A stretch of DNA of 64,000 nucleotides. Origin: Rhodovastum atsumiense. Lineage in GTDB: Bacteria; Pseudomonadota; Alphaproteobacteria; Acetobacterales; Acetobacteraceae. Numbering within the stretch: position 1 is the stretch's first letter; every line of letters begins with the position of its first letter. Position numbers and translations under genes: made by a program. The stretch is taken from positions 4,819,501 to 4,883,500 of the forward strand of contig NZ_OW485601.1 in the NCBI RefSeq assembly GCF_937425535.1. Direction: 5' to 3'. Shown in pieces: positions 44,569-52,902 of this stretch. The notes under the pieces are model-generated. The model was not told the origin of the DNA. It worked only from the letters and a program-made list of their open reading frames with translations, and ran no database searches.

Positions 44569-46800
44569 ATGCACGGTCATTCCGATCAGGACGGACGAGC
44601 GACCGACCAGCAGGTCGTTGGTGAACTGTCCTGCGATCTCCGGCGAATCACCCACCAGCGTCGCTGGTGCCGTCGGATCCGTAGCCAATTGGTAATGCGG
44701 CTCCCATGGCCGTTCTCATTGCGGTGGCGTGCTCATCCGGGCGCACTGACCGCGGATGCAGACGATGTGCCCAACCTGGCTCCGACTGCCTTGTCCGGTT
44801 CGGCCGGCACGGCGCCTGTAGACAATGTCGACGCTCCGGATCCAGACGCGGACCACGGACACATCCGAAAGCAACCGTCCGATCCGGCGCGCATCGCCGT
44901 GCGGGTGATGCTGACTCGCGCACTGGAGGCCGCCGGCATCAGCGCCGGCGCCGCCGGGCGTGACGGTGTCGTTTGCCTTGTCCTGCTCCCCGGCTCGGTC
45001 TGGACGATGATCGCGCAGGATGAATGGGAGGATCTGGCCTGCACAGATAACCGCCCTGCTGATGGCTTGCACGAGATCTACGGGACTCGTGCCATTTGGG
45101 TGGCAAGCGAAGCGCCTCGTGAGTATGAACGGCGCCAGGCCGCCGAGAAGTTCGCCACCAGCATCGCGAAGGGGCGGCACTGCGCCGCATTCACCGCCGA
45201 TCCCGCCTGGCTGCCGAATGATCTGGTCCAGGCCGCCGACATCCGGCTGACGGTGCCAAGGCTTTGTCCGGACGACGTTTCGGCGATCGTAACCGAGCTG
45301 TGCGACGAGACGCCCACGGAACGTCTCTCCGAGGAGCAGACCGTCCTGCTCACGCCGCGGCTGCTACGTCTGGCGCGACGTCCCGGCCAAGCGGCTGATG
45401 CCTATGTTCGTAAGCTGGTCGACCTGATGGACCGCGATCAGGCCGCCGCAGTCCGTGCCGCGATCGTTCCGACCTCTCCGCGGAACACGCCGGATCTCAC
45501 CCGTCTTCACGGCATGGACGAGGCGGTCCGCTGGGGGGTGGGCCTGGCCAGTGACTTGCGGCTGGTTGCCGAAGGCAAGATGACTTCGACCGAAGTGGAT
45601 CGCGGTTGCCTGTTGTCCGGTCCACCCGGCGTCGGCAAGACCTTATTCGCACGCGCCCTGGCCCGGAGCTGCGACGTCCCGCTGGTATCCGGATCGTATT
45701 CCGAGTGGCACGGCACGGGCAACGCCCATCAGGGCGATCTTCTCAAGGCGATGCGACGGACGTTCTCGCGGGCGCGGGAGTCCGCACCATGCATCCTCTT
45801 CCTTGATGAGCTCGACAGTTTTCCAAATCGCTCGACCGTTTCATACCACTACGCTGAATGGGAGATCCAGGTGGTGAACGGGTTGTTGGCGGAGATTGAC
45901 GGCGTAGAGGGGCGGGAAGGTGTGGTCCTCATTGCCGCCTGCAATTACCCGGACAAGCTCGATCCGGCACTGATCCGCAGTGGACGGCTCGACCGCCACA
46001 TTCGTTTGTCCCTACCCGATCGGACGGCCCTGGCGGCGATCCTGCGTGAGCACCTCGGAGCCGACCTCGCGGGCGTGGATCTCTCCGCAGCCGCGCTGGC
46101 CGCAACCGGGGGTACGGGCGCCGACTGCGAGAAATGGGTGCGTGGTGCGCGCCGCCGCGCCAGGACGGCTGCCAGGGCCATGATGCTGGACGATCTGCTT
46201 GCCGAGATCAGTGGTATGGAGAGCAGGGCCCCCAAAGACCTCTGGATCGCCGCCGTACATGAAGCTGGCCATGCCGTAGCAATCAGCGTTCTCCGGCCCG
46301 GGACGCTCAAGGGGGTGTCCTTGCGGGCGGGCAATGGAAAAGGCGGCTTCACCGATGCAGAAATGGCGCAGTCCACGCATCTGTGCGAGGCCGACCTGAA
46401 ACGCCAGTTGATGATCTTGCTCGCTGGTCGTGCGGCTGAAGAAGAGTTGCTGGGCTTCGCGTCGTCCGGTGCGGGCGGTGAACACGAAAGCGACCTCGCC
46501 CGGGCCACGTGGCTGGCGGTGATCGCGGACACGGCGCTCGGTCTCACGGAGGCCGGCTTGGTGTGGTACGGTATGCCAGATGCCAGCACCATTCCGGTGG
46601 TCCTTGCGAGGAATGCCAGGCTCGCCGAGCGCGTCCGCGCCCGACTTGACGATGCTTATGCGGCAGCCCGGGATCTGCTCATCCGGCCGCGGACAGAAGC
46701 TGTGCGGGCGCTCGCCACCATGCTCGTGGAGCGCCAACTGCTTGATGGGCCCGACGCGGAGGCGGTCATCCGACGACATGCCAATGGCGAAAGCCCATAA
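44569..46800 (+). CDS. soluble FtsH-like AAA+/M41 metalloprotease
   Basis: 743 residues. A Walker A GPPGVGKT (351-358), Walker B ILFLDELDS (about 409-417) and the second region of homology IRSGRLDRHI (about 469) define the AAA+ domain. The M41 zinc protease shows AVHEAGHAV (HEAGH 564-568) and third ligand D642 in ESDLARAT. FtsH has two N-terminal membrane helices; this protein has none, but an unassigned domain of about 300 residues (VCLVLLPGSVWTMIAQDEWE, IWVASEAPREYERRQAAEKF). So it should be a cytosolic ATP-dependent protease. The start follows the nuclease stop by 2 bp. All key residues are present. Confidence 0.88.
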   Translation: MHGHSDQDGRATDQQVVGELSCDLRRITHQRRWCRRIRSQLVMRLPWPFSLRWRAHPGALTADADDVPNLAPTALSGSAGTAPVDNVDAPDPDADHGHIRKQPSDPARIAVRVMLTRALEAAGISAGAAGRDGVVCLVLLPGSVWTMIAQDEWEDLACTDNRPADGLHEIYGTRAIWVASEAPREYERRQAAEKFATSIAKGRHCAAFTADPAWLPNDLVQAADIRLTVPRLCPDDVSAIVTELCDETPTERLSEEQTVLLTPRLLRLARRPGQAADAYVRKLVDLMDRDQAAAVRAAIVPTSPRNTPDLTRLHGMDEAVRWGVGLASDLRLVAEGKMTSTEVDRGCLLSGPPGVGKTLFARALARSCDVPLVSGSYSEWHGTGNAHQGDLLKAMRRTFSRARESAPCILFLDELDSFPNRSTVSYHYAEWEIQVVNGLLAEIDGVEGREGVVLIAACNYPDKLDPALIRSGRLDRHIRLSLPDRTALAAILREHLGADLAGVDLSAAALAATGGTGADCEKWVRGARRRARTAARAMMLDDLLAEISGMESRAPKDLWIAAVHEAGHAVAISVLRPGTLKGVSLRAGNGKGGFTDAEMAQSTHLCEADLKRQLMILLAGRAAEEELLGFASSGAGGEHESDLARATWLAVIADTALGLTEAGLVWYGMPDASTIPVVLARNARLAERVRARLDDAYAAARDLLIRPRTEAVRALATMLVERQLLDGPDAEAVIRRHANGESP

Positions 46801-46812
46801 TCACTGTACATA

Positions 46813-47927
46813 TTGATCCGGCCTGGGCGGTCTTGGATCAGGCGGCGTAGCGGAATGTGGGGTGGCGGAAGTAGCTTCGGATGCGGGCTGGCGGCCTGGA
46901 GAGCCTGCGCATGTGGCCGATGAGGTTGCGTTTCAGCGCCTCCCGGCTGCGGGCCGGTGCCTTGCGCGGGATGCTCTGCTTGAGGTCGGCGTTCAGTCCC
47001 TCGTCCGGATTGAGTTCTGGGCTATAGGCGGGCAGGTGGAACACCTCGATCTGGGAACGCCGCCCGGCCAGCCAGTCCTGCACAGCTCGGCCACGGTGGA
47101 CTGGCAGACGGTCGAGGATGAGGAACACCTTGCTCCTGGCATCGCGGATCAGGCGCTCGAGGAAGGTGATCAGCAGTGTAGCGGTGATACCCCGGTCGAG
47201 CACCATCCAACGCAGTTCGCCCTTGTTGGTCACCGCCGAGATCAGGCCGACATTGGCCTGCTTGTGGCAGGGGCGCACCACGGGCGTCTTGCCGCGCGGG
47301 GCATAGCCGCGGCCGCGCACGTCGTCGGAGCGCAGGCCGGTCTCGTCGCCCCAGAAGATCGCGCCTTTCTGTCGCCGCGCCTTCGTCTGGATGGCTGGGT
47401 ATTCCTTCTCCAGCCAGTGCCGGACCTGCCCGGGCCGCTGCTCATAGGCGCGCCGCAGCGGCTTCTGTGCGGTGAAGTTCCAGCGCGCCAGGTAGGTGCT
47501 CATCGTGCGTACCGCCAGACGCACGCCGCAGCACTGCTCGATCAGGGCCGCCACGGCCGCCCGGCTCCACAGCGCAAACGGCAGGCCATAGGCGTCCGGC
47601 GTGCCGCGGCGGATCAGCTTGCGGATCTCCGCTTCCTGTGTCGCCGCGAGAAACCGTCCGGTCCCCGGCGCAGGGCCGCGCGGGCCGGTCTGCAACCCCG
47701 CTATCCCACGCGCTCGGAAGCGCTTGCAGATGTCGAACACGCCGTTCTTGGTCAGCCCAACCTGCGCGGCAATTTCAGCGTAGGTCAAGCCACGTTCCCG
47801 TAGCCCGATCACCTGCCGACGACGCTCCTCTTGAGCCGCAGGCGCCAGGCTCCGCATGTCCAGGTGCTTCATCTGCCAGACCTGGGCGCAGCCCTACCTC
47901 ATTCCAAGACAGCCCAGGCCGGATCAA
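46813..47927 (-). mobile_element. IS630-family element, intact
   Basis: Ends TTGATCCGGCCTGGGCGGTC and, inverted, TTGATCCGGCCTGGGCTGTC, flanked by TA at 46811-46812 and 47928-47929, the target duplicated by IS630/Tc1 elements. It landed 10 bp after the stop of the AAA protease gene without damaging it. Confidence 0.92.
46838..47872 (-). CDS. IS630-family transposase
   Basis: 344 residues. An N-terminal helix-turn-helix (GLTYAEIAAQVGLTKNGVFD) is followed by the DDE domain: IFWGDETGLRSD (D), KVFLILDRLPVHRG (D), YSPELNPDEGLNADLKQ (E). Many IS630 proteins have HxxxH near the second Asp, as here. Full length, no frameshift. Flanked by matching terminal repeats, so potentially active. Confidence 0.95.
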   Translation of the reverse strand: MKHLDMRSLAPAAQEERRRQVIGLRERGLTYAEIAAQVGLTKNGVFDICKRFRARGIAGLQTGPRGPAPGTGRFLAATQEAEIRKLIRRGTPDAYGLPFALWSRAAVAALIEQCCGVRLAVRTMSTYLARWNFTAQKPLRRAYEQRPGQVRHWLEKEYPAIQTKARRQKGAIFWGDETGLRSDDVRGRGYAPRGKTPVVRPCHKQANVGLISAVTNKGELRWMVLDRGITATLLITFLERLIRDARSKVFLILDRLPVHRGRAVQDWLAGRRSQIEVFHLPAYSPELNPDEGLNADLKQSIPRKAPARSREALKRNLIGHMRRLSRPPARIRSYFRHPTFRYAA

Positions 47928-47929
47928 TA

Positions 47930-48139
47930 GCTTTCGCCTGCAGCGAGGTCTGCAGCTTCTCAACCGTTTCAGACGGCGTTGGTAGACTCATCGTCAATCA
48001 CCGGGCTGTTGGCCCTTCCCTCGCCTGGGGCGGGACAGGGCTCCTTCCCTCCGCCGGCATTACCCGGCCTCGACGGTACTATTGTCCAGGAATTCGGGTG
48101 CGGTACACACCGGCGTGCAACGGCGCAGCAAACCGTCGA
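47930..48139. other. gene-free spacer between IS630 and IS1595
   Basis: 210 bp without a credible gene. With the IS1595 composite removed it joins the sequence at 55145 (ACCGTCGA | TCCGTCTCC). I do not recognise the interrupted locus. Confidence 0.5.
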
Positions 48140-48250
48140 GGCTCTTATCGGGTTTCGGGGTGGTGAATGTCGAGGGGTAGCACCAAGGCCAAGTCTCTGA
48201 TCTGATGGGATGAAGATGCAATCCGGTCGGTCCGAGGAGCCTACGCAATC

Positions 48251-48320
48251 ATGGCCGTATCCGATGTAGTCAACCTCTCGGGCCTGCTGGACGAGGCCAA
48301 GTGCTTCGAGCTTGTGCGTC
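48251..48320 (+). pseudogene. IS1595 transposase, part 1
   Basis: MAVSDVVNLSGLLDEAKCFE LVR are the first 23 codons. IS66 sequence begins at 48321. Removing the IS66 with one target copy joins CGT-C to AA-CAT-CGC and continues in frame as RQHRWPDGVRCPEC. Confidence 0.85.
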
Positions 48321-48482
48321 GTAACCATTGCGGCCTGATCACCTGGCGCTGTCACGCGCGCGCGGCGAGACTGGCGGGGGCGCGGACGATGATTGGAGAC
48401 GCAGCAGGAGGCGGAGTGCTGGCACAGGCGCGCGGCCGCTGAGGTAAGGGTACGGCGGCTGCGTGCTCCGCACGCCCGGTGG

Positions 48483-49115
48483 TCAGCGGCCGTAGCGGGT
48501 GGGCGCCCAGAATTCGCGCATGGCGACGATGGCGGATGGGATGTTGCGATGGGCGTCGAAGCGGGCCAGTTCGGTCAGTGGTCCCGGAGGTGGGGCCCCC
48601 GGGACCCGGCGGCCGTCGGGGTCGGTGCAGTGGGCGAGGATAGGGATCAGCCAGAGATGGGCCTGCCGGCGTGCGGGCAGCAGGGGGCGCCAGTATTTCG
48701 GATTGAGCTGGATGGCGGCGTGGAAGCCGCGGCACCAGGGCCCGACATCAACCGCACCCGATTCGCTGCGGTCGAACCGCGGCGTGAACTGGTCCGGCGT
48801 CTCGCTCAGCGTGGCGGCCAGCGCATTGTGATATTTGGCGACAGCGGCGATGGCGGCGAACTCCGGCGTGTTGCCGTGGCAATACGCGTCCTTGCTGACG
48901 CCGAGCAGCGGGCAGATCCAGCCGAGCGGTTCATAGGTAACCGGGCCGACGACGATGGCGGTGAGAAAGCCGTCGAGCATGGTCAGGCCGTCGGCGATGG
49001 GGGTTCGCGGACGGGGTGTGCGCAGCCAGCGGTCGAGTTCATCGAACGGCATGGGCGGACGAGCCACGCTGGCTGCGGCCGATGGCGGCACTGGCTTGGT
49101 CAATCGGCGCGTCAT
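48483..49115 (-). CDS. UPF0149/YecA-like passenger protein of IS66
   Basis: 210 residues. ATG 49115 overlaps the tnpC stop (ATGA), so it is translated with the transposase. Family-like segments: PIADGLTMLDGFLTAIVVGP, EPLGWICPLLG, AVAKYHNALAATLSETPDQF and DVGPWCRGFHAAIQLNPKYW, matching the UPF0149 (YecA/YgfB) pattern of a helical domain with a WCxGF motif. No C-terminal SEC zinc motif is present. Such genes recur behind tnpC in alphaproteobacterial IS66 elements; function unknown. A longer frame to 49295 lies inside tnpC and is not used. Confidence 0.8.
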   Translation of the reverse strand: MTRRLTKPVPPSAAASVARPPMPFDELDRWLRTPRPRTPIADGLTMLDGFLTAIVVGPVTYEPLGWICPLLGVSKDAYCHGNTPEFAAIAAVAKYHNALAATLSETPDQFTPRFDRSESGAVDVGPWCRGFHAAIQLNPKYWRPLLPARRQAHLWLIPILAHCTDPDGRRVPGAPPPGPLTELARFDAHRNIPSAIVAMREFWAPTRYGR

Positions 49116-50689
49116 GCTGCTTCCTGCAACGACTGAGGCATGCGGGCGGCCTTCCAGTTCCAGGCCAGCAACTCGTGCAGTTGATGGCTCTTGGTGCGGC
49201 CGGAGACGATGCGCTCCAGCACGTCGGTCAACCAGGTCAGCGGATCGACGTCGTTCAGCCGGCACGTATTCAGCAGCGACGCCAGGATCGCCCAAGTGCG
49301 CCCGCCACGTTCCGAGCCGGCAAAGAGCGAACTGTGCCTGCCCTGAGCGATGATCCGCATCGAGCGCTCCACCGTGTTGGAGTCGACTTCCACGCGGCCG
49401 TCTTCGAGAAACAGCGTCAGGCCGTCCCAGTGCCTCAGCGTGTAGCGGATCGCCGCTGCCAGTGTCGATTTCACCGAGATCTCGGCGAGCAATTCGGTCA
49501 GCCGGCGCTTCAGCGCTGCCATCAGTGGCTTGCTCTCGACCTGACGCACCGCCAGTCGCTGGTCGGCCGTGCCGCCCCGAATGCGCTTCTCGATGGCATA
49601 GATCGCGGCGATCTCGACGAGGATCTCGGCAGCGGCTGTCGACTGCGTGGTCTTGTGCACGGCCACGAACTTCCGACGCGCGTGCGCGAGGCAGAAGGCA
49701 AGCCGGATCTTGCCGCGCCGGGTGCGCTTCACCAACGCCTTGTAGGCGCCATAGCCGTCGACCTGCAGGATGCCGGTGAAGTCATCCCCGAGTTGGGTGG
49801 CGATCGCCTCGGTGTTGCGTCCGGTGCTGAACACGTAGGCCACCGCCGGCGGCGCCGGTCCCTGCCAGGGCCCGTCGTCCACCGCGTGCGCCCACAGCTG
49901 GCACTTGCGCGTCCGGCGACGTCCTTTCTCGAGCACCGGCAATGGGGTTTCGTCACAAAAGACATGCTGGAAGCTGTGGATCGTCTTCAGCTGCAGGTCA
50001 TACAAGCCCTCAAGCCACCAGGCGGCGCGATCGACCCAGTGCACCAGGGTCGAGCAGTCGAGCGCGATCCCGTAGCTGGCGAGCATCCGGGTCTGTCGGT
50101 TGAGCGGCATGGCCCAGGCGAAGCGGGAGACCACGACCCAGGAGATCAGGGCCGTGGAGGCCATGCCGGCGGTGATCAGCCGCGAGGGAGCCGGCGCCTG
50201 CACCACGGCGCTCTCGCAGGCACGGCAGCCATATTTCGGCCGCACCGTGCGCAGCACCCGCAGGATCGCCGGCACGATGTCGAGTTCCTCGGTCGCACAT
50301 TCACCGATGCGGTGCATCCGGCCGCTGCAGCACGGGCATCTGGTATTGTCCGGCTCGATCACCCGCTCACACCGTGGCAGGTGCGTGGGCAGGGCACCGA
50401 TGTTGCGGCGTGCCGGTTTGTGCGAAGGTCTGGCCGACGCCTTCGGCTTTGCCGTGCCAGCGTCGTTGGCCGGCGGTGGCGGTGGACTCGCGTCGGTGGC
50501 CAGGTCGCCGAGACCCAGCGTCATCTGCCCGTCCACGACGACCACCAGCCGCTCGGATTTCGTGCCAAAATGCAGGGTGTTGATCGTCTTCAGCGCTGCG
50601 CGCAGCCGCTCGTTCTCCGCCGCGAGTTCCAGGGCCAGCGCGATAAGCTGGTCGGGATCGGTGGGGAGATCTTCGCGGCGCAGCGGCAT
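49112..50689 (-). CDS. tnpC: IS66 family transposase TnpC
   Basis: 525 residues from ATG 50689. Coiled coil (LALELAAENERLRAALKTIN), LHFGTKSERL, zinc region (CPCCSGRMHRIGE...CRACESAVVQAP), DDE core (FCDETPLPVLEKG, LQVDGYGAYKALV, SNTVERSMRIIAQGRHSSLF) and C-terminal NDVDPLTWLTDVLERIV...LHELLAWNWK. Complete. It belongs to a different IS66 subtype from the TnpC at 7652. Confidence 0.95.
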   Translation of the reverse strand: MPLRREDLPTDPDQLIALALELAAENERLRAALKTINTLHFGTKSERLVVVVDGQMTLGLGDLATDASPPPPPANDAGTAKPKASARPSHKPARRNIGALPTHLPRCERVIEPDNTRCPCCSGRMHRIGECATEELDIVPAILRVLRTVRPKYGCRACESAVVQAPAPSRLITAGMASTALISWVVVSRFAWAMPLNRQTRMLASYGIALDCSTLVHWVDRAAWWLEGLYDLQLKTIHSFQHVFCDETPLPVLEKGRRRTRKCQLWAHAVDDGPWQGPAPPAVAYVFSTGRNTEAIATQLGDDFTGILQVDGYGAYKALVKRTRRGKIRLAFCLAHARRKFVAVHKTTQSTAAAEILVEIAAIYAIEKRIRGGTADQRLAVRQVESKPLMAALKRRLTELLAEISVKSTLAAAIRYTLRHWDGLTLFLEDGRVEVDSNTVERSMRIIAQGRHSSLFAGSERGGRTWAILASLLNTCRLNDVDPLTWLTDVLERIVSGRTKSHQLHELLAWNWKAARMPQSLQEAA

Positions 50690-50696
50690 AGCCAAC

Positions 50697-51092
50697 CTAT
50701 ACCAGCGTGGCCGCGGTCGTACCAGAGGGATTTCTCGTCCCAGACGGCCAGACAGGCCGTCTGACAGGGGCCGCCACCGCGTGCGACCACGACAGCCCGT
50801 CCAACAGCAGAGCCAGCTGGCTCGCAGACAAGCTCATTGCGCCGTCCTGGACCGGTGGCCAGACGAATCGTCCATTTTCCAACCACTTTGTCGCTAACAC
50901 AATTCCGCTACCGTCCCATGCCAGCAGTTTGACACGATCGTTTCGCTTCGAGCGGAACACGAAAACATCTCCGCCGTACGGATCAGCGCACATTACATCT
51001 GCCACCAACGCGACCAAGCCGTGCACCCCCTTTCGGAAATCCACCGGCCGCGTCGCCATCCACACCCGCAGCCCAGCTCGTGGCGCAATCAC
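50697..51092 (-). CDS. tnpB: IS66 TnpB
   Basis: 131 residues: LRVWMATRPVDFRKGVHGLV, DPYGGDVFVFRSKRNDRVKL, LATKWLENGRFVWPPVQDGA and a C-terminal extension (AVAAPVRRPVWPSGTRNPSG). ATG overlaps the tnpA stop by 4 bp. It is the complete counterpart of the remnant at 28806-28997. Confidence 0.93.
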   Translation of the reverse strand: MIAPRAGLRVWMATRPVDFRKGVHGLVALVADVMCADPYGGDVFVFRSKRNDRVKLLAWDGSGIVLATKWLENGRFVWPPVQDGAMSLSASQLALLLDGLSWSHAVAAPVRRPVWPSGTRNPSGTTAATLV

Positions 51093-51508
51093 CCCACCCC
51101 TCGCACCGCCGCCAACACCATCGCCAGCGTCGCCGCATCCGCGCCCACCGTGACCCGGATGCTCACATCCGCCACCGCAATCTCAATGCTGCCGGCCGCC
51201 CGCTGAAGCCGCTGATCCGCAGCTGCGTCATCACAAAGCATCACCGGTACAAACGACGCTGGTGAGGACTGCAATTCCTCGTTTGCTCTTTCACTCGCCA
51301 CCATCGCTTGCGAGGTCCTCGCCTGCCGCCGCCAGGTAAACACAAGGCTTTCGTTCACACCATGCCGGGCCGCAACCTCCGACACTCGCACACCGGCCGC
51401 ATAGCTCTCCGCTACAATCGCCGCCTTTTGCGCTGCCGACCACTGCCGGCGCCCGCCCCCTGCGCTCACCCGGCTCGCCAGACCACCATCCCTTGCCATC
51501 CCGTCCAT
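51089..51508 (-). CDS. tnpA: IS66 TnpA
   Basis: 139 residues from ATG 51508, preceded by GAAGGAGGGCACGGCG. HTH segment RRQWSAAQKAAIVAESYAAG, VRVSEVAARHGVNESLVFTW; C-terminus IEIAVADVSIRVTVGADAAT LAMVLAAVRGVG. Nearly identical to the orphan TnpA at 28994. The element's end lies about 85 bp upstream. Confidence 0.92.
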   Translation of the reverse strand: MDGMARDGGLASRVSAGGGRRQWSAAQKAAIVAESYAAGVRVSEVAARHGVNESLVFTWRRQARTSQAMVASERANEELQSSPASFVPVMLCDDAAADQRLQRAAGSIEIAVADVSIRVTVGADAATLAMVLAAVRGVG

Positions 51509-51593
51509 CGCCGTGCCCTCCTTCAAACAGGAACAGCACCTATCATCTCCGCGTGCACGCGACTTTCGTAGGTGGGGTCGTCACAATGGTTAC

Positions 51594-51997
51594 TGTGCGT
51601 CAACATCGCTGGCCGGACGGCGTGCGCTGTCCCGAGTGCGACAGTGCCATGGTGATCCGCAACGGCCACGACGAAGGGCAGCCACATCGACAGCGCTATC
51701 TTTGCAAGGCTTGCCACGGACGTTTCGACGACCTCAGCGGCACGGTGCTGGCGGGACACCACCAGCCGCTGCGCGTATGGGTCCTGTGCCTCTACCTAAT
51801 GGGGTTGAACCTTTCCAACCGGCAGATTGCCCAGGAACTGGATCTGGGTACCTCGGATGTGCAGGCCATGACCGAGCAGCTCCGCCAAGGGCTGGTGGCC
51901 CGAACACCGGCCGCGAAGCTGGAAGGCGCCGTGGAAATCGATGAAGTCTATGTCGTGGCTGGACACAAGGGCCAACCGACAGAGGTCGCAAAAAGGG
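51594..51997 (+). pseudogene. IS1595 transposase, part 2
   Basis: Zinc ribbon (HRWPDGVRCPECDSAMVIRN, RYLCKACHGRFDDLSGTVLA) and the first part of the DDE domain (IDEVYVVAGHKGQPTEVAK), cut at 51998 by the IS21 end. The apparent start of this frame (MVTV) lies in IS66 sequence and is not a real start. Confidence 0.88.
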
Positions 51998-52138
51998 TGC
52001 GTATTCCGACGAAAACAGCCGGCGATTCCGACGCAAGCCAGCCACCTGTTCCGAGGCAAACCAGCCGGGCATTCCGATGATGCCAGCCAGGGAGGGCGAC
52101 ACGGTTCGTGGACGCGAACATTGAGCTCGTCGGAGACG

Positions 52139-52891
52139 CTACTCGTCAAGCCGGGGCTGCTTGCCCGCCTGCAGCTTGCGCAGTGACTCCCCCTTGAGCT
52201 CGATGCGATGGGCACCGTGCACGAGGCGGTCGAGCACCGCGTCGGCGATAGTCGGGTTGTCGATGTGCTGATGCCAGAGTTCCACGGGCAACTGGCTGGT
52301 AATGATGGTGGAGGCGCGACCGTGCCGGTCATCGACCACCTCCAGCAGGTCGCGCCGCTGTTCGGCAGTCAGCGGCGTAATGCCCCAGTCGTCGAGGATC
52401 AGCACCTGCACCCGCGCCAGGCTTTTGAGCATACGTGCATAGCGCCCGTCGCCACGGGCGATGCCGAGGGCCTCCAGCAGCCGCGGCACGCGGTGATAAA
52501 GGACGGAGCGGTTGTCACGGCAGGCACGATGACCAAGGGCGCATGACAGCCAGGTTTTGCCGGTACCGGTCGGCCCAGTGACGAGAATATTCTCATGGCG
52601 CTCGATCCACTCGCCCATGAGCAACTTCTGAAACAGGGGACGGTCGAGGCCGCGAGAGGTGCGCCAGTCGATGTTTTCCGGCGCTGCCTGCTGGCGCAGG
52701 CCGGCAAAGCGCAGACGGATCCGTAGCCGCCGGTTGTCGCGCTCCAGTACCTCCTGGTCGACAAGCAGGCCGAGCCGGTCCTCAAAGCAGAGGTCGGAGA
52801 GGTCCGGCTGGCGACGCTGGTCCTCGAGCGCGCGAGCCATACCGGCGAGACCGAGCTCGCGCAGGCGGTCACTGGTCGGGTGGGTGAGCAT
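52139..52891 (-). CDS. istB: IS21 helper ATPase IstB
   Basis: 250-residue AAA+ ATPase that helps IS21 transposase choose and hold target DNA. Walker A VTGPTGTGKTWLSCALG, Walker B VQVLILDDWGI, sensor-like ASTIITSQLPVELWHQHI and NPTIADAVLDRLVHGAHRIE. ATG 52891 follows GGAGATCCTCC; the frame extends upstream to 53281 but that part overlaps istA and lacks IstB homology. It starts 12 bp after the istA stop. Confidence 0.95.
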   Translation of the reverse strand: MLTHPTSDRLRELGLAGMARALEDQRRQPDLSDLCFEDRLGLLVDQEVLERDNRRLRIRLRFAGLRQQAAPENIDWRTSRGLDRPLFQKLLMGEWIERHENILVTGPTGTGKTWLSCALGHRACRDNRSVLYHRVPRLLEALGIARGDGRYARMLKSLARVQVLILDDWGITPLTAEQRRDLLEVVDDRHGRASTIITSQLPVELWHQHIDNPTIADAVLDRLVHGAHRIELKGESLRKLQAGKQPRLDE

Positions 52892-52902
52892 GGAGGATCT
52901 CC

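Larger units (their letters stand above)
48321..51593 (-). mobile_element. IS66 element with UPF0149 passenger, intact
   Basis: 3273 bp bounded by GTAACCATTG(C/T)G... repeats and the 8-bp direct repeat TGTGCGTC (48313-48320 and 51594-51601), the length typical for IS66. Contains tnpA, tnpB, tnpC and a coupled passenger gene, all open. Confidence 0.95.

Noticed and set aside
51493-51600. Start of the IS1595 transposase at an ATG in this stretch
   Set aside because: The sequence before 51594 is the IS66 end. The genuine N-terminus is at 48251, on the far side of the IS66.
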